Below are positions 8,681 through 19,207 of a DNA stretch of 64,000 bases, piece after piece. Origin of the DNA: an uncultured Prevotella sp. (GTDB lineage: Bacteria > Bacteroidota > Bacteroidia > Bacteroidales > Bacteroidaceae); NCBI GenBank assembly GCA_937895845.1, contig CALBLK010000008.1, positions 1 through 64,000 of the forward strand. The letters run 5' to 3'. How positions within the stretch are numbered: the stretch's first letter is position 1; every line of letters begins with the position of its first letter. Both the position numbers and the translations under genes were made by a program. The notes beneath the pieces were generated by a model. It made no database searches. It saw only the letters and a program-made list of their open reading frames with translations, and was not told the DNA's origin.

Positions 8681-10391
8681 GGGCAATCGCGTTTTCGTCT
8701 GACAATGGCACCAGCGGCGGCGTTGCCGCACCGGTCCCGTGCAGATGCTGCACCGGGGCTTCCTTGCGCTTCACCACCTTAAGTTCGGTGCCGGCCTTCT
8801 TCCCGCGCCAGTTAAAGATGTCGTCCTTGTCGAGCGGCCGCACATAGTCAAACCATGCATAGCTGGGCAGGAACTTCTTGTCGGGCGGTATCTGTGTCAT
8901 GGGATAGAGCGTGCCATCAGCCTTTGGCATCCATATCTTCTTCATCTTCCGGTTTTCAAAGAACACCCTCAGCTTGGCGGTCTCCGTGTAGTTCAAGCCT
9001 ACCAGCGTGCTGTCACTGTCGTCAATGGGATAATAGACAATCTGCACATTGTCGTCAGCCTGGGACTCCCGGATTTCACCCTTGTCAAAAAAGGCTTGCA
9101 TCTCCCTGGAGGATATCTGGTTGAAATGCACGGAGTCGCTCAGCTGTTCCACCGAGAGAGCCTGTCCGATGACATGGGCGCGGCTGATTGTGGAGTCCTT
9201 GAGGTAAACCTTGATCACCTCACCGAGCAACTGCTGGCTGCCAGTCCAGGCAATGGGGTCACGGAACATCGCCATGCACGAGTCCTTGGTGTTGTAAACC
9301 AGCGAGTCGCACACCGCCTGCACATCCACCCTGTAAGCACGCATCCTGTTGTAGGCATGAACCTCGCGGTAAGCGGAGTCGGTGTTGATGTTGTAGGTGT
9401 AAATCTTGAATGTGTCCGCATGCATATAGAGCGAGTCGCGCTGGGAGAAGTCAACGAAGCGTGCGTGCCTGGTGGCCAAGGCAAATCCCGTGTTCTCGTT
9501 GTACCAGCAGTAGTCACAGGTCAGCTCGTTTCTGTTGACACTGTCCACATAAACCACGTTGCGGAAAGCCTCGCTCGTGCCTTTCTTGACATTGTGGTAC
9601 ACGCTGTCACCCACCATCGTCTTTCCCTGGTTGCGCATCACCGAGCGTCCGAAAAGCCTTGACTGCTCGGTCGAGGTGTTGTAGTAGCCGTCGTCGGTAT
9701 GGATACGGCTGTCACCCGAGACAATGTCGGACGGGCCGACAGTTTGGGCCCATGACGTGGCTGTATTATAGAACAAGGTGTCCGAGGTAAGGTGGAACCT
9801 CTTGTCCTTCAGGTCAACATGGTAATAGAATTTAGCCTGCCTGGTCTCTGTGGAATACTCCCCCCAGTCCGACTTGAGCACGCTGCCTCTGTCCACCATC
9901 CTTCCTCCGTCAAAGAAATAGCCGATGCCATACATTCTGTCGTAGTTCAGGCTGTCGGTGTAGAGTGTAGTCCTGCGGTGCTTGAGCACCACGTTCTGGC
10001 GTGCCTCCGCCATCTGGTCACCACCGTCATAATAGGCATAGTCGCTGAACAGCGAGAGGGTGTCACCCTGATACATCTTCACGTGCCCGAACGCTTCGAA
10101 CGAGTTGGTCATTTCATAGAAATGGGCGCTGTCGCAATAAAGTTCCGCACCATTGTGGCGGAAATGCACCTTTCCGTTGAGTATCTGCGCCTCGGGGTTG
10201 ACATACTGGTCGTAGTGGAGCCTGTCGGCATGCACCAGATACACCCAGTCAGCCTTGTCCGCGGTGCGGGCCGGCCTTTTATGCTGCCGCCGCTGCGACT
10301 GTGCCACACAAAGTCCAAACAGGCATAGAATCACAATGAAGAAGATTCTATGCCCGCCCGGTTCTTTTTTCAAGCGATTATTGACATACAT
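8673..10391 (-). CDS. OstA-like (LptA/LptD N-domain) envelope protein
   Basis: A 572-residue protein with an N-terminal signal or anchor segment (IFFIVILCLFGLCVA, about 16-30). It is followed by repeated OstA-type beta-jellyroll segments, with recurring phrases such as ADRLHYDQ, AELYCDSAHFYE, TLYTDSLNYD, GDSVYHN and DSLVYNTKDS. Proteins of this family in Bacteroidota are annotated as OstA-like and are thought to act in lipopolysaccharide transport across the periplasm; that role is inferred from the family. The C-terminal ~60 residues are charged. ATG at 10391 overlaps the preceding stop by one base (TGATG); a GTG codon one position upstream is also in frame. It sits between SurA-like chaperones and mutL, which suits a periplasmic envelope-assembly role. 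Confidence 0.85.
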   Translation of the reverse strand: MYVNNRLKKEPGGHRIFFIVILCLFGLCVAQSQRRQHKRPARTADKADWVYLVHADRLHYDQYVNPEAQILNGKVHFRHNGAELYCDSAHFYEMTNSFEAFGHVKMYQGDTLSLFSDYAYYDGGDQMAEARQNVVLKHRRTTLYTDSLNYDRMYGIGYFFDGGRMVDRGSVLKSDWGEYSTETRQAKFYYHVDLKDKRFHLTSDTLFYNTATSWAQTVGPSDIVSGDSRIHTDDGYYNTSTEQSRLFGRSVMRNQGKTMVGDSVYHNVKKGTSEAFRNVVYVDSVNRNELTCDYCWYNENTGFALATRHARFVDFSQRDSLYMHADTFKIYTYNINTDSAYREVHAYNRMRAYRVDVQAVCDSLVYNTKDSCMAMFRDPIAWTGSQQLLGEVIKVYLKDSTISRAHVIGQALSVEQLSDSVHFNQISSREMQAFFDKGEIRESQADDNVQIVYYPIDDSDSTLVGLNYTETAKLRVFFENRKMKKIWMPKADGTLYPMTQIPPDKKFLPSYAWFDYVRPLDKDDIFNWRGKKAGTELKVVKRKEAPVQHLHGTGAATPPLVPLSDENAIAHE

Positions 10392-11788
10392 CACTTAATC
10401 CATCCTTGATATTCGAAATTGCAGTTCTTGTAACGGTCGTTCACCCATACATAGGTTGTCTTTATTTTCCCAACCACCCATTGGTGCAACCGCTCCGCGC
10501 GGCGTTTCTCCAGCACAATGTTCTTCAGCTCCTGAAAGTCTTCCGTCACTGTGGCCCGGTGACCTTGCACCCTGTTTTTCAGCTTGACAATGGCACACAC
10601 TGTCTTGCCCCGGGCTGTGGTCATCTCAAAGGGAGCCGATATTCCGCCCACCTTCAGCGTGTCTACCACGCGCGCCACATCCGAAGGCAGGTCTTGCATC
10701 TTGAACCGCGAGGTGCGCCCCTCTTCCGTGACATTCACCATCAAGCCGTGGTTGTTGCGCGTATCCTTGTCGTCAGAGATGACAGAGGCCCCCTCCTCAA
10801 ACGAAAACTTGCCGCTCACGATGTCGCCCTTGATAGAGTCAAGCCTCAGCAGCGACTGCTGGATTGCTTCATCGCTCACCTTGGGTTTGAGCAGGATGTG
10901 GCGCACCTTCACCTTGTCGCCCTTCTTGTCAATCAGCTGAATGATGTGATAGCCAAACTCCGACTCCACAATCTTCGAGACTTTCTTTGGGTCAGTGAGG
11001 TTGAAAGCCACATTGGCAAAGGCCGGGTCAAGCAGCCCCCGCCCCATGTAGTCAAGTTCGCCCCCACGCCGTGCCGACTCCGGGTCTTCGGAATAAAGTC
11101 GCGCCAGGGTGGAAAACGAGGTTGCGCCCTTGTTGATACGGTCGGTGAAATCGCGCAGCTCGCCCTTCACCCGGTTTATCTCATCCTGCCCGACGCGCGG
11201 GGTCTGCGTAAGGATTTGCACCTCCACCTCTGTGGGCACAAAGGGCACACTGTCCTGGGGCATGTCCTTGAAATAGCGGCGCACCTCGGCAGGAAGCACC
11301 GTGACATCCTCAACCAGCCTCTTTTTCATCTCCTGCACGCGCATCATGTTGCCGATAACCTCGCGCAGCTCGTCACGCATCTGACTGATACTTTGCTTTT
11401 TGTACTCTTCCAGCTTCTCCCGGGAGCCGCTCGCCTGAATCCAATAGTTCAAACGGTCTTCCACCTGCTGGCTGATGTCTGCCTCTGTCACCTCCACGCT
11501 GTCAATGTCAGCCTGGTTGAGAAACAGCTTCTGCACGGCCAGCTGCTCGGGTATCATACAATCGGGGTCGCCGCTCCAGCGCACCCCTTCCTGGAGAGCC
11601 TGCATACGCGCGGTCTCCACGTCAGACCTCAGAATGGGCTCGTCGCCCACCACCCAGATGACCTCGTCTACCACGCTCCTGCTGTCAATGGTGTCTCCGG
11701 CTGCCTGCCGGGCCGAGGTTTCGGGGCTGGCACAGACCAGCATTGCCGCGGCCAGCGCACAGGTTTGAAAAACACGTGTCATGTTCAT
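10391..11788 (-). CDS. SurA-like periplasmic chaperone, parvulin peptidyl-prolyl isomerase
   Basis: A 465-residue exported protein. The signal peptide is MNMTRVFQTC...ASPETSA. A SurA-type N-terminal helical chaperone region (about 35-180) includes a predicted binding core around VVDEVIWVVGDEPILRSDVE. Two parvulin (PpiC) domains follow at about 185-290 and 290-390: the first shows LARLYSEDPESARRGGELDYMG, interrupted here only for length as ...ARRGGELDYMGRG, and FGYHIIQLID; the second begins VKVRHILLKP. The family escorts outer-membrane proteins. ATG at 11788 is used because the longer frame begins with TTG and adds no signal-like residues. It is 22 nt downstream of the other parvulin gene and overlaps the next gene, so it is part of one operon. 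Confidence 0.88.
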   Translation of the reverse strand: MNMTRVFQTCALAAAMLVCASPETSARQAAGDTIDSRSVVDEVIWVVGDEPILRSDVETARMQALQEGVRWSGDPDCMIPEQLAVQKLFLNQADIDSVEVTEADISQQVEDRLNYWIQASGSREKLEEYKKQSISQMRDELREVIGNMMRVQEMKKRLVEDVTVLPAEVRRYFKDMPQDSVPFVPTEVEVQILTQTPRVGQDEINRVKGELRDFTDRINKGATSFSTLARLYSEDPESARRGGELDYMGRGLLDPAFANVAFNLTDPKKVSKIVESEFGYHIIQLIDKKGDKVKVRHILLKPKVSDEAIQQSLLRLDSIKGDIVSGKFSFEEGASVISDDKDTRNNHGLMVNVTEEGRTSRFKMQDLPSDVARVVDTLKVGGISAPFEMTTARGKTVCAIVKLKNRVQGHRATVTEDFQELKNIVLEKRRAERLHQWVVGKIKTTYVWVNDRYKNCNFEYQGWIK

Positions 11789-11810
11789 CCAATCAATTTC
11801 ACTCAATCAT

Positions 11811-13241
11811 TCAATGTTTGTTGACCGTCTTCAGCACTTCCCGGTTGACTGTCACTGCATACTTGCGACGCAAGGCAGCCACCCAGTCTTTCTCAAGGGC
11901 ATCCTGGTAGTCTGCTGTCACCAGGCCCTTGACATCGGTATAGTCTTCGGGCCTTTTCTTGAGCAGCTTGCCATAAACAGCGTCAATGGGATAGTCCTTG
12001 AGTGCCTGTACCACGGTGTCCTTCTTGAAAATCTCCCGGTCTATCAGCGCGTTGTCACCCTTCTTGAAGATACCCTTTTCCACACGGATGCGGATAACGG
12101 AGTCGTTGTTGAAAGTGGTGCGGAGCGCCTCGGCCCACTTGTCAAACGGCAGGTGCTTCACACAGTCCCTCACAGCCTTCACGTCACCCTGCGTCTTCAC
12201 ATGGTAAGCCATGCCCTTGAAGCGCGGTTCGCTCCAGTCGTATTTTTTCCTGTTCTTCCTGAAGAAAGCCTCAAGTCCCTTCTCGTCCTTGGCAGCCTTG
12301 TCCCATACCATCCTGTTGCTAATTTCATAGAGCAGCAGTCCGTCATGATACTCCTTAAAAAGGTATTTCATCTCGCTGTCCACATTGGCCAGCGAGTCGG
12401 CGCGCTGTTCAAGGATGCCCTCCTTGGTCAGCTTGCCGCCCGACGCTTTCACCTGGGCGTCGAGCTTGCGCGTCACAATCTGGTCGCGAATGTTGCGCTG
12501 TTCGATAAAGCGCATGATGTTAGCCCTGAGCGAGTCATAGGGCTCCAGTTGCTTCCGCTCCTTCATCAGCACGATATGGTAGCCCGCGGCCGACAGGAAG
12601 GGTTCGCTCATCTGCCCGGGTTTCAGCGCGTAGGCATGCTCCTCAAACTCCTTGAGCGTCTGGTTGGGTCCCACCCAGGGCAGCAGCCCGCCGTTCTGCG
12701 CCGTCGAGGGGTCCTGCGACAGGCGCTTGGCCATGCCGGCGAAGTCTGCACCGGCTTTCAGCGCCGCATAGATAGAGTCAATGCGCACCTTGGCTGCCGC
12801 GCGCTGCGCATCGGTGGCTTTCTGCCCTACAAAAAGGAAGATGTGCGCCGGGTGAATCAGCCCCTTGTCACCGATGCTCTTCTTGGTGTTGTCGTAAATG
12901 GCGTGAGCCTCGCGCTCCACCTCCGCATCGGTGACCATTGTCGGGCGCACCTGCTGGTCGCGATACTGGGCAAACTCCAGCTTGAACGAGCGGAGCGTGT
13001 CCATCCTCGCATCCAATGCGGCAGCCACCTTGAGCTTGTAATTGACAAACAGGTCGACATACTCGTCTACCGTTTTCTTGTCAATCACTCCCTCGGAGTT
13101 GTTTTTGTTGTAGGAATACTCGAATTCCGACCTTGGAACGTCAACGCCATTGACTGTCATCACCACGGGGTCGCTCGCCCCCTGTGCCACGGCAGCCGTT
13201 GTCCCGGCCAGAAGAAACAGGGTTGTTATCAATGCTTTCAT
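11811..13241 (-). CDS. Periplasmic parvulin-type peptidyl-prolyl isomerase
   Basis: A 476-residue exported protein with a signal peptide (MKALITTLFLLAGTTAAVAQ). After an N-terminal chaperone segment (VNGVDVPRSEFEYSYNKNN, typical of PpiD/SurA-like proteins of the phylum) there is one clear parvulin domain (about 125-235) with HPAHIFLFVG, AKRLSQDPSTAQNGGLLPW and AAGYHIVLMKERK. The ~230-residue C-terminal part is helical and lacks an obvious catalytic motif, so it may serve as a substrate-binding arm. It lies 8 nt downstream of guaB and 22 nt upstream of a SurA-like gene. The pair probably folds outer-membrane proteins. Confidence 0.87.
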   Translation of the reverse strand: MKALITTLFLLAGTTAAVAQGASDPVVMTVNGVDVPRSEFEYSYNKNNSEGVIDKKTVDEYVDLFVNYKLKVAAALDARMDTLRSFKLEFAQYRDQQVRPTMVTDAEVEREAHAIYDNTKKSIGDKGLIHPAHIFLFVGQKATDAQRAAAKVRIDSIYAALKAGADFAGMAKRLSQDPSTAQNGGLLPWVGPNQTLKEFEEHAYALKPGQMSEPFLSAAGYHIVLMKERKQLEPYDSLRANIMRFIEQRNIRDQIVTRKLDAQVKASGGKLTKEGILEQRADSLANVDSEMKYLFKEYHDGLLLYEISNRMVWDKAAKDEKGLEAFFRKNRKKYDWSEPRFKGMAYHVKTQGDVKAVRDCVKHLPFDKWAEALRTTFNNDSVIRIRVEKGIFKKGDNALIDREIFKKDTVVQALKDYPIDAVYGKLLKKRPEDYTDVKGLVTADYQDALEKDWVAALRRKYAVTVNREVLKTVNKH

Positions 13242-13249
13242 ATAGAAGT

Positions 13250-14755
<1,506 letters not shown>

Positions 14756-14765
14756 TTATTGCGTG

Positions 14766-14773
14766 CAAATTTA
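14766..14773 (-). promoter_or_regulatory. Candidate -7 box for guaB
   Basis: Read on the minus strand: TAAATTTG, a fit to TAnnTTTG, 29 nt before the guaB ATG. No well-spaced -33 TTTG is seen. Confidence 0.5.
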
Positions 14774-14900
14774 GCAAAAAAAAACCACAAAAGGGCCGGT
14801 CTACGGCTTTTTATCGCCGAATTAGTACGTTTTAACGCCCTCTCCGGCCAATTCCGCAACCTCTTTCAGCCAGCGGTTCTTCCGCCTCCAGCCGGCCTGT

Positions 14901-17084
14901 TCAGTTGGCCATTTCGCTGATAAACTTGATGCGCACCAGACGGATCTCGTCCTCGGTGTAGTCCTCGCCCAAGGTCTCGATGGCCGTCTCCAAGTCATCG
15001 GTCTCCGAGTCTTGGAAATAGGCATAGATATCGTCAATGTGGTCCTCATCCATCACCTCGTCTAGGAAATAGTCAATGTTCAGCTTGGTGCCCGAGTAGA
15101 CAATGGCCTCCACTTCGTCGAGCAGTTCGTCAAAGTCTATGCCCTTGGCTGTGGCTATGTCGTCAAGCGCCACCTGGCGGTCAATGCTTTGGATGATGCT
15201 CACCTTGAGCACCGACTTCTTGGCCACGGTACGCACGCGGAGGTCGGCCTGTCTCACGATGTCATTCTCTTTGCAATAGCTCTTGATGAGATCGACAAAC
15301 TCCTTGGCATAGGGGTGCTTCACCTTTCCCTCGCCAACGCCCTGTATGTTCTTCAGCTCCTCCAGCGTAACCGGGTAGTCGGTAGCCATCTGCTCGAGCG
15401 ACACGTCCTGGAAGATGACATAGGGCGGGCGCTCCAGCCTCTTGGCCACCCTTTTTCTCAAGTCAACCAGCATCGCGTTGAGCGTGGGGTCGAGCGCGCT
15501 CGTCCCGCCCTCGTGCTCCGCAGACGCGCCTCCGTCTTCATTGAACTCGTTATCTTCGACAATCATAAACGACTTGGGCTCTTTCAAGAACTTCCGGCCC
15601 GCGGGGGTCAGCTTTATCAGGCCGTAGTTTTCCACGTCCTTTTCCAGGTAGCCGGCCAGAAGGGCCTGCCGGATCAGCGGGCTCCATATCCTCTCGTTCT
15701 CATCGGCGCCGATGCCGAACGCCTCTAGCAGGTGGTGCTTGTGAGCGATGATTTCCTCGGTCTCGCGGCCCTTGATGAAATCCTCCACATAGTCGGCGCA
15801 GAAATTCTCCTTGATGGCCAGGATGGCCTTGAGCGCTATGACCAGCTGGTCCTTAGCCTCTATCTTCTCCTTGGGATGGAGGCAGTTGTCACAGTTTCCG
15901 CAATTGTCACGGTCGTACTCCTCGCCAAAATAATGGAGCAGCATCTTGCGCCGGCACACCGAACTCTCCGCATAGGCAGCCGTCTCCTGAAGCAGCTGCC
16001 GCCCGATGTCCTGCTCGGACACGGGCTTTCCCTCCATGAACTTGTCCAGCTTCTGAAGGTCCTTGTAAGAGTAGAAGGCGATGCACAGGCCCTCGCCACC
16101 GTCACGCCCGGCACGCCCCGTCTCCTGGTAATAGCCCTCCAGGCTCTTCGGGATGTCATAGTGGATGACAAAGCGCACGTCGGGCTTGTCTATCCCCATG
16201 CCGAAGGCGATGGTGGCCACGATGACGTCAATCTTCTCCATCAGGAAGTCGTCCTGTGTCTGCGACCGCTTCGAAGACTCCAGTCCGGCATGGTAGGGTG
16301 CGGCCTTGATGTCGTTGGCACAGAGGATGGCCGCCAGTTCCTCCACTTTCTTACGCGCCAGACAGTAGATGATGCCGCTCTTGCCGGGATGCTGGCGGAT
16401 AAAGCGGATGATGTCCTTGTCCACATCGGCCGTTTTCTGCCTCACCTCATAGTAGAGGTTCGGACGGTTGAACGAGCTTTTAAACTCCACGGCGTCCGTA
16501 ATGCCAAGGCTCTTCTTGATGTCCGTGCGCACCTTGTCGGTAGCGGTGGCCGTGAGGGCGATGACCGGAGCCGGCCCTATCTCGTTGATGACAGGGCGGA
16601 TCTTGCGGTATTCGGGGCGGAAGTCATGGCCCCACTCTGAGATACAGTGCGCCTCGTCAATGGCATAGAACGACACCTTGACCGTTTTGAGAAACTCCAC
16701 GTTCTCCTCCTTGCCGAGCGACTCGGGCGCCACATAAAGCAGTTTGGTGCGCCCCTCGCGGATATCGCGCTTCACGCGGTCTACGGCAGCCTTGTTGAGT
16801 GACGAGTTGAGATAGTGGGCCACGCCATCCTCCTCGCTCAGCCCGTTCATCACGTCGACCTGGTTTTTCATCAGCGCGATAAGGGGGGACACCACAATGG
16901 CCGTGCCCTCCATCATCAGGGACGGCAGCTGGTAGCAGAGCGACTTGCCGCCGCCGGTGGGCATCAGCACAAAGGTGTCGTGCCCGGCAAGCACATTGCG
17001 GATGATGGCCTCCTGGTCACCTTTAAACTTGTCGAAGCCAAAAAACCTTTTCAGCACGCTGTGTAGACTTTCTCTTTCTGCCAT
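14901..17084 (-). CDS. recQ: ATP-dependent DNA helicase RecQ
   Basis: A 727-residue 3'-5' helicase for recombination and replication repair. Walker A is LMPTGGGKSLCYQLP and the DEAH box is AIDEAHCISEWGHDFRPEY. Motif VI lies around YYQETGRAGRDGGEG. The RQC zinc-binding region shows CRRKMLLHYFGE then CGNCDNC. An HRDC domain (about 530-610; LRKRVAKRLERPPYVIFQD) is followed by a C-terminal helix-turn-helix-like extension ending in an acidic region. ATG at 17084 places the helicase core immediately after the N-terminus; the in-frame start at 17120 adds 12 residues of doubtful value. It follows clpX by 67 nt. Confidence 0.95.
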   Translation of the reverse strand: MAERESLHSVLKRFFGFDKFKGDQEAIIRNVLAGHDTFVLMPTGGGKSLCYQLPSLMMEGTAIVVSPLIALMKNQVDVMNGLSEEDGVAHYLNSSLNKAAVDRVKRDIREGRTKLLYVAPESLGKEENVEFLKTVKVSFYAIDEAHCISEWGHDFRPEYRKIRPVINEIGPAPVIALTATATDKVRTDIKKSLGITDAVEFKSSFNRPNLYYEVRQKTADVDKDIIRFIRQHPGKSGIIYCLARKKVEELAAILCANDIKAAPYHAGLESSKRSQTQDDFLMEKIDVIVATIAFGMGIDKPDVRFVIHYDIPKSLEGYYQETGRAGRDGGEGLCIAFYSYKDLQKLDKFMEGKPVSEQDIGRQLLQETAAYAESSVCRRKMLLHYFGEEYDRDNCGNCDNCLHPKEKIEAKDQLVIALKAILAIKENFCADYVEDFIKGRETEEIIAHKHHLLEAFGIGADENERIWSPLIRQALLAGYLEKDVENYGLIKLTPAGRKFLKEPKSFMIVEDNEFNEDGGASAEHEGGTSALDPTLNAMLVDLRKRVAKRLERPPYVIFQDVSLEQMATDYPVTLEELKNIQGVGEGKVKHPYAKEFVDLIKSYCKENDIVRQADLRVRTVAKKSVLKVSIIQSIDRQVALDDIATAKGIDFDELLDEVEAIVYSGTKLNIDYFLDEVMDEDHIDDIYAYFQDSETDDLETAIETLGEDYTEDEIRLVRIKFISEMAN

Positions 17085-17151
17085 AGTGTCGTTTCTCCTT
17101 TCTCTCGCATTATCTGCCATGCGTGGCCTGGCGTCTCCCCCCGGCCCACGC

Positions 17152-18381
17152 TCAAGCCTGGCCTATCCGCCCCATCTCCTTCTCTATCTGGCTCCGCGCA
17201 TAGTCAAGGGTTACCTCAAACGAGCGGATGCGCTTCGAGGGCGCGTCGAACATGGCGTCGCGCATGATGGTCTCCACGATGGAGCGCAGTCCGCGGGCGC
17301 CCAGCTTGAACTCCACAGCCTTGTCGACCACATATCCGAGGGCTTCGGGGGCGAAGGTCAGCTTGATGCCATCCATCTCAAACAGCTTGACATACTGCTT
17401 GACAATGGAGTTCTTGGGCTCGCTGAGAATGCGCGTGAGCGCCTCGCGGTCAAGGGGGTTGAGGTAGGTGAGCACCGGCAGCCGCCCGATAATCTCGGGA
17501 ATAAGCCCGAACGACTTGAGATCCTGCGGCTGGATGTATTTCATCAGGTCGGCCTTGTCTATCTTCCGCACGTTCTGCACGGAGTTGTAGCCCACCACAT
17601 GGGTGTTCAGGCGCTGGGCTATCTTGCGCTCGATACCGTCGAACGCGCCGCCGCAGATAAAGAGGATGTTCCTTGTGTCAACATGGATATACTCCTGGTC
17701 GGGATGCTTGCGCCCGCCCCGCGGCGGCACGTTGACCATGGTTCCCTCAAGGAGCTTGAGCAGTCCCTGCTGCACGCCCTCGCCGCTCACGTCGCGGGTG
17801 ATGGAGGGGTTGTCGCTCTTGCGCGCTATCTTGTCTATCTCGTCGATGAACACGATGCCGCGCTGGGCGGCCGCCACATTGTAGTCGGCGACCTGGAGCA
17901 GCCGCGACAGGATGCTCTCCACGTCCTCGCCCACATAGCCGGCCTCGGTGAACACCGTAGCGTCGACTATCGTGAAGGGCACCTCGAGCAGCTTGGCTAT
18001 GGTGCGCGCCAGCAGGGTCTTGCCTGTTCCCGTGCTGCCCACCATGATGATGTTACTCTTCTCTATCTCCACGCCGTCGTCGGTCGCCGGCTGCTGGAGC
18101 CTCTTGTAGTGGTTGTACACGGCTACCGCGAGCGTGCGCTTGGCCTCGTCCTGGCCGATGACATACTGGTCAAGGTAGTCTTTGATCTCCTTTGGCTTGG
18201 GCACCTTTTTCACCTTGAAGCCGCCATCGTCCGCCTGCGCGGACGCCTCGGCAGATTGCACGATGCGGTAAGCCTGCTTCACGCAGTCGTCGCAGATAAA
18301 GCCACTGATGCCGGTGATGAGCAGCCGCACGTCGTTCTCGCTGCGGCCGCAGAAGCTGCAAACTTTTTTTGTCCTCGCCAT
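17152..18381 (-). CDS. clpX: ATP-dependent Clp protease ATP-binding subunit ClpX
   Basis: A 409-residue AAA+ unfoldase that feeds substrates to ClpP. The N-terminal zinc-binding domain has [11 protein letters not shown] and ICDDCV. Walker A is [15 protein letters not shown], Walker [12 protein letters not shown], the pore loop [10 protein letters not shown], and sensor 2 [11 protein letters not shown]. An IGF-like ClpP-binding loop is expected between the two halves of the large domain but was not resolved with confidence. The gene begins 3 nt after the clpP stop, which indicates co-transcription and matched expression. Confidence 0.97.
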   Translation of the reverse strand: MARTKKVCSFCGRSENDVRLLITGISGFICDDCVKQAYRIVQSAEASAQADDGGFKVKKVPKPKEIKDYLDQYVIGQDEAKRTLAVAVYNHYKRLQQPATDDGVEIEKSNIIMVGSTGTGKTLLARTIAKLLEVPFTIVDATVFTEAGYVGEDVESILSRLLQVADYNVAAAQRGIVFIDEIDKIARKSDNPSITRDVSGEGVQQGLLKLLEGTMVNVPPRGGRKHPDQEYIHVDTRNILFICGGAFDGIERKIAQRLNTHVVGYNSVQNVRKIDKADLMKYIQPQDLKSFGLIPEIIGRLPVLTYLNPLDREALTRILSEPKNSIVKQYVKLFEMDGIKLTFAPEALGYVVDKAVEFKLGARGLRSIVETIMRDAMFDAPSKRIRSFEVTLDYARSQIEKEMGRIGQA

Positions 18382-18384
18382 CTG

Positions 18385-19071
18385 TCAGTCCTTAACATTG
18401 TTCTCGGGTGACTTCCTGGAAAGCACCTGGTCAATCATTCCGTAGTCCTTGGCCTCCTGCGCTGTCATCCAATAGTTGCGGTCGGAGTCGTTCCACACCT
18501 TGTCGTAAGGGGTGTGCGAGTGCTCGGAGATGATGGTATACAGTTCCTTCTTGAACTTCATGATCTCCTTGGCCTCAATCTCGATGTCAGAGGCCTGGCC
18601 CTGCACGCCGCCAAGGGGCTGGTGAATCATCACGCGGCTGTGGGTGAGCGCTGAGCGCTTGCCCTCAGCGCCTGCGACAAGGAGCACGGCGGCCATCGAG
18701 GCGGCCATGCCGGTGCAGATGGTGGCCACCGGACTGGAGATAAACTGCATGGTGTCATAAATGCCGAGCCCGGCTGTCACGCTTCCGCCGGGGGAGTTGA
18801 TATAGATGCTCACATCCTTCCCGGGGTCGACAGAGTCAAGGTAGAGCAGCTGCGCCTGCAGCGTGTTGGCTGTATAGTCGTCTATCTGCGTGCCGAGAAA
18901 GATGATGCGGTCCATCATCAGCCTGGAGAACACGTCCATCTGCGTCACGTTGAGCTGGCGCTCCTCCAGGATATAGGGGTTCATGTACTGCGCCTGCGCA
19001 CTGATGACGTCGTCAAGCATCTGGCCGCTGACACCGAGGTGCCTTGTGGCGTATTTTCTAAAGTCGTTCAT
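18385..19071 (-). CDS. clpP: ATP-dependent Clp protease proteolytic subunit ClpP
   Basis: A 228-residue serine peptidase that forms the double-heptamer proteolytic chamber. The catalytic serine lies in GMAASMAAVLL, the histidine in SRVMIHQPLGG, and the aspartate in DRNYWMTAQEAKDYGMID. The N-terminal ~30 residues are longer than in E. coli (FRKYATRHLGVSG) as is usual in this phylum. The gene has its own promoter box upstream, separate from tig, and leads directly into clpX. Confidence 0.97.
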   Translation of the reverse strand: MNDFRKYATRHLGVSGQMLDDVISAQAQYMNPYILEERQLNVTQMDVFSRLMMDRIIFLGTQIDDYTANTLQAQLLYLDSVDPGKDVSIYINSPGGSVTAGLGIYDTMQFISSPVATICTGMAASMAAVLLVAGAEGKRSALTHSRVMIHQPLGGVQGQASDIEIEAKEIMKFKKELYTIISEHSHTPYDKVWNDSDRNYWMTAQEAKDYGMIDQVLSRKSPENNVKD

Positions 19072-19136
19072 AATCTGGTGCTGTTCTGTATTATAAAAAA
19101 CAAGAATGAGAGGCTATTGCTTTACCATTCGTAGAA

Positions 19137-19144
19137 CAAAGTTA
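19137..19144 (-). promoter_or_regulatory. Candidate -7 box for clpP
   Basis: Minus-strand TAACTTTG, a full match to TAnnTTTG, 66 nt before the clpP ATG and downstream of tig. It suggests clpPX can be expressed independently of tig. Confidence 0.6.
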
Positions 19145-19207
19145 CGAAAAAAAGTCAATAACCTCTCATTTATGAGAGTTTTTTTTCTAAAAAAAGAAAA
19201 CTTTTCC